A stretch of 64,000 nt of DNA from a virus. Position 1 is the first letter of the stretch; each line of letters begins with the position of its first letter. The notes beneath the pieces were generated by a model that was not told where the DNA came from, searched no databases, and saw nothing but the letters and a program-made list of their open reading frames with translations. A program made the position numbers and the translations under genes. The stretch lies in IMG/VR virus record IMGVR_UViG_3300042889_001272, positions 171,562 to 235,561 of that record; one strand, written 5' to 3'. This document shows positions 51,395-60,300 of the stretch, piece by piece.

Positions 51395-52207
51395 ATGTCT
51401 AAACATACGTTAGAGCAAGTATTAGAAGCCCTTATCAACAAGGAAGATGACCGTGCAAGCGATTTGCTACATCAGTTCTTTGTTCAAAAAGGAAAGTCAA
51501 TTTATGAAGAACTAAGTTCTTTTGACGAACAACTAGAAGAAGATGAAGAAGCGGATCTCGAAGAAGGTATTGGCGGTTCACCTGCTAGTGACTTCGAAGA
51601 AGAAATCATTGCCGATGAATCTGATCTAGAAGATGAAAAATTATTCAGTGAAGCAGACGAAGAAGGCGAAGATCCTATGTCTGCTGAAGAGCCAACAGAG
51701 CCAGAAGCAACTGCTGACTTAGCAATGGGTGGCGACATGCCAGCTGAAGAGCCAGCAGCCGAAGGCGAATTGCTACAAAAAGCAGATGACGCTATCGACG
51801 AATTAAAAGCAATCTTTGCTGAAATTATGGGCGCACAAGGTGGTGACATGCCAGCTGATGAGCCTGTAATGGGTGATGATATGCCTGCTGAAGATCCAAC
51901 AAAAGAAAGCTTCCGTGCTTTCGGTGAAGCTGTTGCAATGAAAGCTGTTCCGGCACCAACACATGGTGACAACGGTGCAAACACACGTAGTCCAGTAAGT
52001 TCTGGTAGTAAGATCAGTGCTAACGGCGCAAGCGCAGTTAAAGTTAACAGTGGTAACACTGCCGGCGGTAAAGCTGATTCTGCTAAAGAAGACGACGCTG
52101 GTAATGTAAACAAAGTTGGTAATGCTAAGGCTCCTGCACTTAAAGGTGTAGCTGTTCCTAAAACTACTGATAGCGCAGCCAACAAAACTAGTCCTGTAGC
52201 GAAGTAA
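51395..52207 (+). CDS. Acidic prohead core-like protein
   Basis: 270 residues from the ATG at 51395 with AAGGAG 7 nt upstream. The N-terminal helix (SKHTLEQVLEALINKEDDRA) is followed by a highly acidic stretch (EEDEEADLEEG) and repeats of GGDMPAEEP/ADEP. The final third is Ser/Ala/Asn/Lys-rich. It lies between portal and protease, where T4 has gp68, a prohead core protein cut by gp21. Low complexity prevents a firm match. Confidence 0.6.
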   Translation: MSKHTLEQVLEALINKEDDRASDLLHQFFVQKGKSIYEELSSFDEQLEEDEEADLEEGIGGSPASDFEEEIIADESDLEDEKLFSEADEEGEDPMSAEEPTEPEATADLAMGGDMPAEEPAAEGELLQKADDAIDELKAIFAEIMGAQGGDMPADEPVMGDDMPAEDPTKESFRAFGEAVAMKAVPAPTHGDNGANTRSPVSSGSKISANGASAVKVNSGNTAGGKADSAKEDDAGNVNKVGNAKAPALKGVAVPKTTDSAANKTSPVAK

Positions 52208-52211
52208 TAAG

Positions 52212-52844
52212 ATGGCCTTACCATTAGTAGAAGCTCTTACATTCGACCAAGCTGGTATCCGCACTCAAATTGTGGAAAACCAAACTGGCGGCAAAGACCT
52301 CTACATGGAAGGCATATTCATTCAAGGCGGTGTTAAAAATCAAAACCAAAGAGTTTACCCCGTGAATGAGATCGCTAGAGCATGTAGTAACATTGCTGAA
52401 AAAATTAAATCTGGTTATAGTGTGTTAGGCGAAGCCGATCACCCAGATGACCTGCAAGTTAACTTAGACCGTGTATCACACATGATTACAAACATGTACA
52501 TGACTGAAAACAACGGTATAGGTAAGCTAAAAATTCTACCAACCCCAATGGGTAACATTGTAAAGACTCTTTTAGAGAGCGGTGTTAAACTTGGCGTGAG
52601 TAGCAGAGGATCAGGTAACGTCAACGAATCTGGTGGCGTTACTGATTTCGAAATTGTCACGGTAGACATCGTGGCACAACCTAGTGCTCCGGCAGCATAT
52701 CCCAAAGCAATCTATGAACGTGTAATGCACGATCGTAGACGCCACGCCTTATTAGACGTTGCAAGCGCAGTAAGACATGATCCAAAAGCACAGAGATACC
52801 TCCAGGAAGAGGTTCTTAGGTTCATCACCAACTTGAACAAGTAA
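52212..52844 (+). CDS. gp21: Prohead maturation protease gp21
   Basis: 210 residues, almost the same as T4 gp21 (212). It has the herpesvirus/T4 protease-type layout with the catalytic His in VLGEADHPDD and the catalytic Ser in KLGVSSRGSGN, then VTDFEIVTVDIVAQPSAP. It cuts the scaffold and core proteins and the capsid N-terminus during head maturation. It follows the core gene by 4 nt and precedes the scaffold gene by 10 nt. Confidence 0.93.
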   Translation: MALPLVEALTFDQAGIRTQIVENQTGGKDLYMEGIFIQGGVKNQNQRVYPVNEIARACSNIAEKIKSGYSVLGEADHPDDLQVNLDRVSHMITNMYMTENNGIGKLKILPTPMGNIVKTLLESGVKLGVSSRGSGNVNESGGVTDFEIVTVDIVAQPSAPAAYPKAIYERVMHDRRRHALLDVASAVRHDPKAQRYLQEEVLRFITNLNK

Positions 52845-52854
52845 GGGGAATAAG

Positions 52855-53961
52855 ATGAGCACATTAAAAGAACTATTCGGCGCTGAGGTTTTATCTGAGG
52901 AAGTAACAAGCCAATTACAAGAAGCTTGGGACTCTAAAGTTAAGCAACTACATGAAGAAGTGGAATCAAATCTACGTGAAGAATTTAGTCAGAGATACGA
53001 ATCTGACAAAGGTCTAATCGTTGAAGCCGCTGACAAAATGATTACAGAAGCAATTCGCAGAGAAATCGCCGAATTTGCCACTGATAAGCGTGAAGTTGTT
53101 GAAGCAAAAGTTGCATATAAAAAACAAATTCGTGAACATGCTCAAATGTTAAACAAGTTTGTTATGGAACAGATGGCTAAAGAGATCAAAGAACTCAGAG
53201 AAGATCGTAACACACAAAAAGTAAACTTCGGGAAACTAGAAGAATTTGCTTTACGTAAGTTAAGTTCAGAGCTAAAAGAACTAAAAGAAGATGAAGACAA
53301 ACTAGTACAAGCTAGAGTCCACTTAGTAACAGAAGGTAAAAAAGTTATCGCTGAAGCTAAAGCTAAATTCATCAAAGAAGCAGCTACAAGAGCTGAGAAA
53401 TTACTAACTGAAAGCCTGCGTAGCGAGATTACTCAATTACGTGAAGACATTCAAATTAGTCGTGAAAACACTTTCGGTCGTAAGATCATGGAAGCGTTTG
53501 CAGGTGAGTTCATGGCCAGTGGCTTTGCCGATGGCACGCAGGTTAAGAAGTTAGGCGATCAAATCGCTACTTTGACTGCACGTTTAGATGAAACAGCTAA
53601 AACTGTTACAGCTAAGGACACTGAATTAGCTAACGCACAAAAGAAAATTCGCATTGCAGAAGACGCGGTAAAACGCCAATCTATTATGCAAGAATTGGTA
53701 GCACCACTTGGTAAAGAAAAACGTGGCATTATGGAAGATTTGCTAAAAACAACATCTACAGAATCTTTACGTGAGTCATATAACAAGTATCTACCAGCCG
53801 TTCTTAACGAAACAGCTTCTGCTACAAAAGCAAAAACTGTAATTAGTGAGAGCGCCACATCGCAGACGACTGTGATGACTGGCAACAAAACTTCTAGTGA
53901 AGGATCTGCAGGCGCAGATATTATATCACTACGTAAGCTCGCCGGAATTGGAAAAATTTAA
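52855..53961 (+). CDS. gp22: Prohead scaffold protein gp22
   Basis: 368 residues, mostly charged coiled coil (SELKELKEDEDKLVQARVHL; LLTESLRSEITQLREDIQIS). The C-terminal part (SIMQELVAPLGKEKRGIMED, then LRKLAGI near the end) matches T4-like scaffolds. GGGG-A-A ribosome site. It fills the prohead and is degraded by gp21. The capsid gene follows after 10 nt. Confidence 0.88.
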   Translation: MSTLKELFGAEVLSEEVTSQLQEAWDSKVKQLHEEVESNLREEFSQRYESDKGLIVEAADKMITEAIRREIAEFATDKREVVEAKVAYKKQIREHAQMLNKFVMEQMAKEIKELREDRNTQKVNFGKLEEFALRKLSSELKELKEDEDKLVQARVHLVTEGKKVIAEAKAKFIKEAATRAEKLLTESLRSEITQLREDIQISRENTFGRKIMEAFAGEFMASGFADGTQVKKLGDQIATLTARLDETAKTVTAKDTELANAQKKIRIAEDAVKRQSIMQELVAPLGKEKRGIMEDLLKTTSTESLRESYNKYLPAVLNETASATKAKTVISESATSQTTVMTGNKTSSEGSAGADIISLRKLAGIGKI

Positions 53962-53971
53962 GGAGACTATC

Positions 53972-55138
53972 ATGTCTGAAAAACTTTTCGAAGCCCAGAA
54001 CTGGACTGCAACAAAAGACGTTCTACTAGAAGGCTTAAATGGCAATAAAAAAGCCGTTATGGAAACTGTGTTAGAAAACACAAAGAAAAATATCATGGAA
54101 TCTGCTAGCGCAGGTGCCACACAAGCTGGTAACGTAGCCGTGTTAAACAAGGTAATTTTGCCTGTTATCCGTCGTGTTATGCCAACAGTTATCGCTAACG
54201 AAATCGTTGGTGTTCAGCCAATGACTGGCCCAGTTGGTCAAATCCACACATTGCGTGTACGTTATGCTCAAACAGCTAATGGCGCAACTGCTGGTTCTGA
54301 AGCACTAAGCCCGTTTGATATTGCTACAGCATACTCTGGTGCTAGCAATGGTAAAGGTGAATCTACAAGTACTTTAGAAGGTACACCAGGTAACAAGTTA
54401 AGCATTCAAGTATTGAAGCAAACTGTTGAAGCTAAAACACGTAAGATGTCCGCTCGTTGGACATTCGAAGCCGCGCAAGATGCACAAGCAATGCACGGTT
54501 TGGATGTTGAAGCAGAGATCATGGCTGCTTTGGCACAAGAAATCACTGCTGAAATTGACCAAGAATTGTTAGCAAGTCTAGCAACATTGGCTGGCGCGGC
54601 TACACACACGTTCGATCAGGGTTCTGGTTCATTCACAGGTACTGCAACTTACGTTGGTGACCAACACGCTGTTTTGGCTATCCAAATCAACGACGTTGCT
54701 AACCGTATTGCTCAACGCACACGTCGTGGTGCTGGTAACTTCGTAGTTGTTAGCCCAACAGCTTTAACAATTCTACAAAGTGCTACTACTAGTGCATTTG
54801 CTCGTACAACTGAAGGTACTTTTGAAGCTCCAACAAATACAAAGTTTGCTGGTACATTGAACAGTTCTGTTAAAGTTTATGTAAACAGCTATGCGGCAGC
54901 TAACGCTCCGATCCTAGTTGGTTACAAAGGCCCTAACGAAATGGACGCGGCTGCATTCTATTGCCCATACATTCCGTTGATGAGTTCTGGTGTTGTTCTT
55001 GACCCAGCAACAATGGAACCAGTAGTTTCTTTCATGACACGTTATGGTTATGTAGAATTAACAAACACAGCATCATCTCTTGGTAATGCTGCCGACTACT
55101 TAGGTAAAATTGACATCGGCACAGTTAAATACATGTAA
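53972..55138 (+). CDS. gp23: Major capsid protein gp23
   Basis: 388 residues from the ATG at 53972, with AAGGAG 6 nt upstream; a longer frame from 53897 starts inside gp22. Compact compared with T4 gp23 (521). Landmarks: VLNKVILPVIRRVMPTVIAN, IVGVQPMTGPVGQIHTLRVR, KTRKMSARWTFEAAQDAQAM, EIMAALAQEITAEIDQELL, YCPYIPLMSSGVVLDPATME. Codon use is strongly biased, consistent with very high expression. A strong terminator follows. Confidence 0.95.
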   Translation: MSEKLFEAQNWTATKDVLLEGLNGNKKAVMETVLENTKKNIMESASAGATQAGNVAVLNKVILPVIRRVMPTVIANEIVGVQPMTGPVGQIHTLRVRYAQTANGATAGSEALSPFDIATAYSGASNGKGESTSTLEGTPGNKLSIQVLKQTVEAKTRKMSARWTFEAAQDAQAMHGLDVEAEIMAALAQEITAEIDQELLASLATLAGAATHTFDQGSGSFTGTATYVGDQHAVLAIQINDVANRIAQRTRRGAGNFVVVSPTALTILQSATTSAFARTTEGTFEAPTNTKFAGTLNSSVKVYVNSYAAANAPILVGYKGPNEMDAAAFYCPYIPLMSSGVVLDPATMEPVVSFMTRYGYVELTNTASSLGNAADYLGKIDIGTVKYM

Positions 55139-55163
55139 TCCGTTACATAGTATTTTTACTATT

Positions 55164-55190
55164 AAAAAGGACTCTTCGGAGTCCTTTTTT
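55164..55190 (+). terminator. Strong intrinsic terminator after the capsid gene
   Basis: AAAAAGGACTC, a UUCG tetraloop, GAGTCCTTTTTT: 11-bp stem with a T-run, 25 nt after the capsid stop codon. Confidence 0.9.
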
Positions 55191-55203
55191 AATGTGTGAT
55201 TAA

Positions 55204-55211
55204 AATAAATA
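55204..55211 (+). promoter_or_regulatory. Late-type promoter element
   Basis: AATAAATA followed by 5 nt and then ATG (55217). It lies just after the capsid terminator, as expected of a promoter restarting transcription. Confidence 0.45.
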
Positions 55212-55216
55212 CTATT

Positions 55217-55450
55217 ATGCTAAAAACAGTAAGTGAAGAAGTTAAATTGTTTCGATTAGATATTTGTAAGAGTTGTGACAATTTCAACAAAACAATTAAG
55301 ATTTGCAAACACTGCGGATGTTATATGCCAGCTAAATCAATGTTTGCGTCTGCTAACTGTCCTGAAGATAAATGGACAACCAGTCGGCCCAGTGAAAATC
55401 TAATAAATAAGATAGAAGAAATGATTCTCGAAAGCTGGAATAAACAATGA
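55217..55450 (+). CDS. Small zinc-ribbon-type protein
   Basis: 77 residues from ATG 55217 (a GTG at 55196 is possible). Five cysteines have zinc-site spacing: CKSC at residues 19-22 and CKHCGC at 31-36, with a further CP..KW near residue 50. The clause ICKHCGCYMPAKSMFASANC recurs in small T4-like phage proteins. Function unknown; could be a fibre or assembly accessory. It overlaps the next gene by 4 nt. Confidence 0.7.
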   Translation: MLKTVSEEVKLFRLDICKSCDNFNKTIKICKHCGCYMPAKSMFASANCPEDKWTTSRPSENLINKIEEMILESWNKQ

Positions 55451-55845
55451 CCGACATATACACAAAATTGCATGGTACAACCACTGATAGATTTAAAATA
55501 GGCTTAAAGAACCAACGTGTAACTTTGTCCGGAGTCACAAGTAATACAGCAACCGCAGAATTATTAGACAGGGATAGTTTAAAATACACAGTTGAATCCA
55601 CAGTATTTTTTACAGCTTATATTATAGGACAAGGCGTAAACGTAGCCGCTTATGAAATAAAAGGTTGTTATCTTCAAGGTACAGCAACTATATCGGGCTA
55701 TGTTACAAATACATATGTAGACACAGCAGATTTTATAGAACCAACAATAAATTTCAACTCATTGGGTGAAATGACAGTAACCTGTACCGGTGCAGACACT
55801 GATAATATTAACTGGACAGCAGTTATTGATTTTGTTTCAATATAA
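55447..55845 (+). CDS. Beta-rich virion-type protein
   Basis: 132 residues with alternating polar/hydrophobic strands (RFKIGLKNQRVTLSGV, YEIKGCYLQGTATISGYV, EMTVTCTGADTDNINWTAVI). It lies between the small zinc protein and the first fibre-like gene, overlapping the former by 4 nt. Not recognised by name; a neck or fibre-attachment protein is plausible. Confidence 0.55.
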   Translation: MTDIYTKLHGTTTDRFKIGLKNQRVTLSGVTSNTATAELLDRDSLKYTVESTVFFTAYIIGQGVNVAAYEIKGCYLQGTATISGYVTNTYVDTADFIEPTINFNSLGEMTVTCTGADTDNINWTAVIDFVSI

Positions 55846-55854
55846 GAGAGTAAC

Positions 55855-56988
55855 ATGGCAATTAAAATAAATCACTCAAAAGAAACATTTACACCTGAAA
55901 GTGGTGTACTAGCAATTGATAGTACAGGAGCGATAAAAATACCAGTGGGTTCATCTATCAATCGTCCAACAATTGGCGTACAAGGATATGTCAGATTTGC
56001 AGAAACTGAACCAGAGTATCATGACGGCACAGAATGGAAATCTTTTGCCAGTACAAATTATGTACAATCTCAACTTAATCTCAGTGGACAAACAGTGGCA
56101 CAAGCAATCGCTAACTTGTCATTGGATAGTTTAACTGACGTTACAGTAAGTTTTCCATCAGAAGGTCAAGTATTAGCATATGATGCAATGCTGGGCCAGT
56201 TTAGAAGTCAAAACAATGTATTAACACCTATAACAAGAACATTTACTGCTGATGGCGCCACACTGGAATTTGATATTATTAATTCGGTTAGTTCAGTTAA
56301 CAATTTAGTTGTAACAGTCAACGGTGTAACGCAGGAACCTTTTTACAGCTATACTATTATCAATGGTAATATTGTTGCCTTTGATGAAGCTCCTGAAGAC
56401 GGTGATAGAATACAAGTAAGAATATTAAGAAGTAATACGACAACTGATAGACCGCGTCCGAAGATTCTTGATGTCATTTATGGCACTCTTAGCAACTATC
56501 ACGTAATTACACTAGTTGCCACAGATATCACGTACGGCACTGGTGTTAGAATTGGAGAAGTACCAGTGACAAGAATTGACTATATCAGTCAAAATACCAT
56601 TCAACTCATGGTTGAAAACTCGATTTCGATAAATACATTACAGGGCAAGGACCTTACGCTAGTTGATACTAGTGGAAATGAATTCAGATTTCCTAATCTA
56701 ATTAACTACGGTACTAATGTACCATATTGGACAAATTCCAATTCCTACATAGGAACTTTCTCAGGCGGTAATGCCATTAACTACACATTGGGTGTAAGCA
56801 ATGCTACAAATGTAACATTGACCGCTGCAAATGCCAGCGAACAATCCTTACCATGGCTCATGGTAACTGGAACAAATCTAACAGGTACTGCTCCTAATAA
56901 CAGTAGTCCCAGCAGATATGAAATCACAGTAACGGCTAGCAACGGAAGCGTTAATATAACGAAAAACTTTTGGTTGCTGGTAATTTAA
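55855..56988 (+). CDS. Tail fibre-like protein
   Basis: 377 residues. The N-terminal clause GVQGYVRFAETEPEYHDGTE is a common phage fibre/attachment module. Residues near 140-190 form a module (NLVVTVNGVTQEPFYSYTI, then FDEAPEDGDRIQVRI) that recurs near the C-terminus of the 57335 fibre. The last 80 residues look Ig-like (NVTLTAANASEQSLPWLMVT). An AGAG ribosome site lies upstream. Probable receptor-binding accessory. Confidence 0.65.
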   Translation: MAIKINHSKETFTPESGVLAIDSTGAIKIPVGSSINRPTIGVQGYVRFAETEPEYHDGTEWKSFASTNYVQSQLNLSGQTVAQAIANLSLDSLTDVTVSFPSEGQVLAYDAMLGQFRSQNNVLTPITRTFTADGATLEFDIINSVSSVNNLVVTVNGVTQEPFYSYTIINGNIVAFDEAPEDGDRIQVRILRSNTTTDRPRPKILDVIYGTLSNYHVITLVATDITYGTGVRIGEVPVTRIDYISQNTIQLMVENSISINTLQGKDLTLVDTSGNEFRFPNLINYGTNVPYWTNSNSYIGTFSGGNAINYTLGVSNATNVTLTAANASEQSLPWLMVTGTNLTGTAPNNSSPSRYEITVTASNGSVNITKNFWLLVI

Positions 56989-57015
56989 AATTTATTCTCA
57001 AGTTGGCGGCATACC

Positions 57016-57051
57016 AAACTTAAAAATGCTAATAAAGTTTCGATAGAAACT
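57016..57051 (+). repeat. Leader repeat copy 1 with hairpin
   Basis: CAAACTTAAAAAT followed by AGTTTC-GATA-GAAACT (57036-57051), a 6-bp hairpin 19 nt before the ATG at 57070. The same ordered elements occur before the 57335 gene. Confidence 0.7.
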
Positions 57052-57069
57052 GGTATAGAGGATAATATC

Positions 57070-57291
57070 ATGCCGATGATTAAAATAAGATCAAGTTCTA
57101 TTATTGGAAGTGTGGACCTCGAAGGAGTTCCAACTGCGCCAACTGCACCGGCTGATACACAAGATTCACAGATCGCATCAACTCAATTCGTTGAGCAAGC
57201 TATCAGTGAATTAGTTGATTCAGCACCCTCGATATTAAACACATTAGCTGAATTGGCAGCGTCGATGAGTAACGACAGTAAACAAACTTAA
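57070..57291 (+). CDS. Truncated paralogue of the long tail fibre N-terminus
   Basis: 73 residues. It starts MPMIKIRSSSIIGSVDLEG, nearly matching MPIIKARSSSIISSVDLRG of the next gene, and stays parallel through SAPSILNTLAELAASMSND, then stops. It thus equals only the first about 70 residues of the 1442-residue fibre. It is flanked on both sides by the same leader repeat, and its stop codon falls inside the second copy. It may be a remnant of a duplication, or a free N-terminal domain competing for the fibre's attachment site. Confidence 0.65.
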   Translation: MPMIKIRSSSIIGSVDLEGVPTAPTAPADTQDSQIASTQFVEQAISELVDSAPSILNTLAELAASMSNDSKQT

Positions 57292-57313
57292 AAATAAGTT
57301 TCAATAGAAACTT
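57285..57313 (+). repeat. Leader repeat copy 2 with alternative hairpins
   Basis: AAACTTA-AAAA-TAAGTTT and TAAGTTTC-AATA-GAAACTTA share the middle arm, so only one hairpin can form at a time. The first arm includes the stop codon of the 57070 gene. Confidence 0.6.
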
Positions 57314-57334
57314 AATAAAAAAGGAATTAATAAT

Positions 57335-60300
57335 ATGCCTATTATTAAAGCAAGGTCGAGCAGTATTATAAGCTCGGTCGACTTACGTGGTCAACCAACA
57401 GCCGCTACAGCCGCTGCCGGTACAAGTACTACACAAATTGCGTCTACCGGTTTCGTTCGTCAAGCCGTAGCAGACTTAATCGCTTCAGCACCAAACGTAC
57501 TAGATACATTAAATGAACTAGCTGCCGCACTTGGTAATGATGCAAATTTTTCAACAACAATTACAACTGCATTAGCAGGTAAAGTTGCATTAGCTGGCAG
57601 CACAATGACAGGTCTATTGACATTGTCAGGTGCTCCACAAGATGACTTACATGCCGCTACTAAATTGTATGTAGATCAAGCTATCAATTCTCAAATGATT
57701 TATAGCACAGACGACGTTGATGAAGGTACAACAAACGTGTACTTCACAGAAGAACGTGCTCGTGCTTCTGTTTCATTGACAAGTGATAACCCTACAGTTA
57801 TTACTTATAATCAAGCAACTGGTGCATTCACTTATGTACACCCAAACAGTGACGGTATCTTGGAAGGTACAACTAACAAGTATTACACAACAGTACGTGT
57901 ACGTAATGACATTGGTTTGACCAGCGACGACAACCAAATTTTAAGCTATGGTTCAAGTACAGGTACATTTACTTTTACAACACCTGATACTGATAAAATC
58001 GTTGAAGGTGCAATTAACCAATATTTCACTACAGTTCGTGCTCGTAATAGCATCAGCAACGGTGCTAACATCGACTATGATGCAGCCACTGGTATTATTA
58101 GTACACAGGCCGCTGTTTGGAGTGTTAACACACAAACTGGTGATGTCGTATTAGATACAGACAACGTTGATGAAGGTGCAACAAACTTGTACTTCAGTAA
58201 TGTTCGTGCAGCCGGAGCAATCACGTTAACAACCAACGATTCCAGCATCTTGTCATATGCAAGTGGTGCGTTTACATTTGCCAAACCTGACACTGATAAA
58301 GTTGCTGAAGGTGCAACTAATCAATACTTTACAACACTTCGTGCTCGTGAAAGCATTTCTGCAACTGGATGGAATATTTTAAGTTATAATGACCAGACTG
58401 GTGTTATAAACATTACTGCTCCGACTACAACTAATGTCACAGAAGGCGACAACTTATACTTCACAGATCTTCGTGCTCGTAACGCAGTTAGTGCAACTAA
58501 AGTAAGTGGTGATGGTGCATTCAGCTACGACAGCGCAACTGGTGTATTCAGCTATACTGGTCCAGATGATGCTGACTATCGTCAAGCAGTTAGTGCCAAC
58601 GCCGCCAGCGGTGATGGTGATCTGCAATATAGTAGTTCGACAGGTGTGTTTACATATGACGGTCCGACAAACTCTGACTATCGTGGTGCAGTAAGTGCAG
58701 TTCGTGCCAGCGGTGATGGTAACCTTGCTTATGACAGCGCAACTGGTGTATTCACATATACAGGCCCAAGTGACAGCGAAGTTCGCGCTCACTTCATGGC
58801 TTACAACAATGGTGGATATGGTAGCATAGGCTATGACTCTGCAACTGGTATCATTTCATATAATGGAGTTACTTCTGCAAATATTCGTGGTGAAATCACT
58901 GCAACAACAAGCGGCTCCGGCCACGGTGGTCTAACATATGACAGCGCAACTGGCGTAGTTACATACGCTAAAGTAACAAGTGCAAACGTTCGTGGCGAAG
59001 TAAGTGCTTTTACAGCTAGCGGTATTGAATATACAACTGCTACTGGTACATTCAGCTTAAATCAAATTCCTAATACAAGTTTGACAAACAGCGATGTAAC
59101 AATCAACGGTTATGCTATTGCTTTAGGTACTAGCAAAACATTGAACGCTGATGATATTGCTGAAGCAGTTGGTGGTACTAACAAGTATTTCACAGAAGCA
59201 CGTTTCGATACATCTTTGGCTGGTAAAACAACTGATGATGTTGCTGAAGGTGACAACCTATATTACACACAAGGTCGTTTTGACACAGCATTTGCTGCCA
59301 AGTCAACAACTGACTTAGCCGAAGGTACAAACGAGTACTTTACAACAACTCGCGCTCGTAACAGCGTAAGTGGCGGTACAGGTGTAACATACACTGCTGG
59401 TACAGGTGTTATTGAAATTGGTCAGCCAGTTGCTACAACTGACAACGTTACTTTCGGTGACGTAACAGTTAGTGGTGACTTAACAGTTAATGGTACAATG
59501 ACTGCTGTAAATTCTACAACAGTTACTATTGCTGATAAGAACTTGACATTGGCAAGCGGTTCTGCAAATGCTGCTGAAGCCAACGGCGCTGGTATTACCA
59601 TTGAAGGTCCTACAGTTCCTGCAACATTCATATACACAAGTGCAGATGACAGCTGGAACGTAAACAAAAATGTTAACGTGACAAGCGTAGTTGTTAGTTC
59701 AACTGTTACAGCCACACAAGGCTTTATTGGTGATTTGACCGGTGATGTAACCGGCGACGTTGATGCAGCCAATGTTAGTGTAAGTTCATTAACTAATGGT
59801 CGTGTAGTGCTTGCTGGTGTTGCCGGAGACTTAGTTGATGACGATGCATTGACATTCAATTCAACTACTAATATTTTATCAGCAGTAGGCGTACAAGCGC
59901 AAACAGTTGGTGTAAGTACTATCACATCTGGTAGCATTGTATTTGCAGACGGTTCTTCTGGCGAATTGATTGGAAATGCAAACTTATCGTTCAACAAAAC
60001 TTCTGGACAATTGAATGCAACAACATTTGCAGGTAACTTACAAGGTGACGTAACTGGTAACGTAACTGGTAACGTACTAGGTAATGTAACAGGTACAGTT
60101 AGCGATATCAGCAACCATACAACTGACACATTGACAGAAGGTGTAACAAACTTATACGCTACTGCTACTCGTGTACGTCAAGCATTAAGTGGTGGCAACA
60201 GTGGCACTGGTTATGGTAGCCTAAGCTACAACAGCACAACTGGCGCATTCACATTTGCTAAAGTAACATCTGCAGACGTTCGTGGCGAAGTAAGTGCAGT

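Noticed and set aside
51502-52224. Long (240-codon) minus-strand frame opposite the acidic prohead core gene
   Set aside because: It mirrors the acidic, low-complexity plus-strand gene; its Ser/Ala/Pro composition is what antisense of Glu/Asp/Ala codons gives, with no ribosome site or family pattern.
59422-60129. 235-codon minus-strand frame inside the long fibre gene
   Set aside because: Repeat-driven shadow of Val/Thr-rich fibre codons; the plus-strand frame is clearly the gene.
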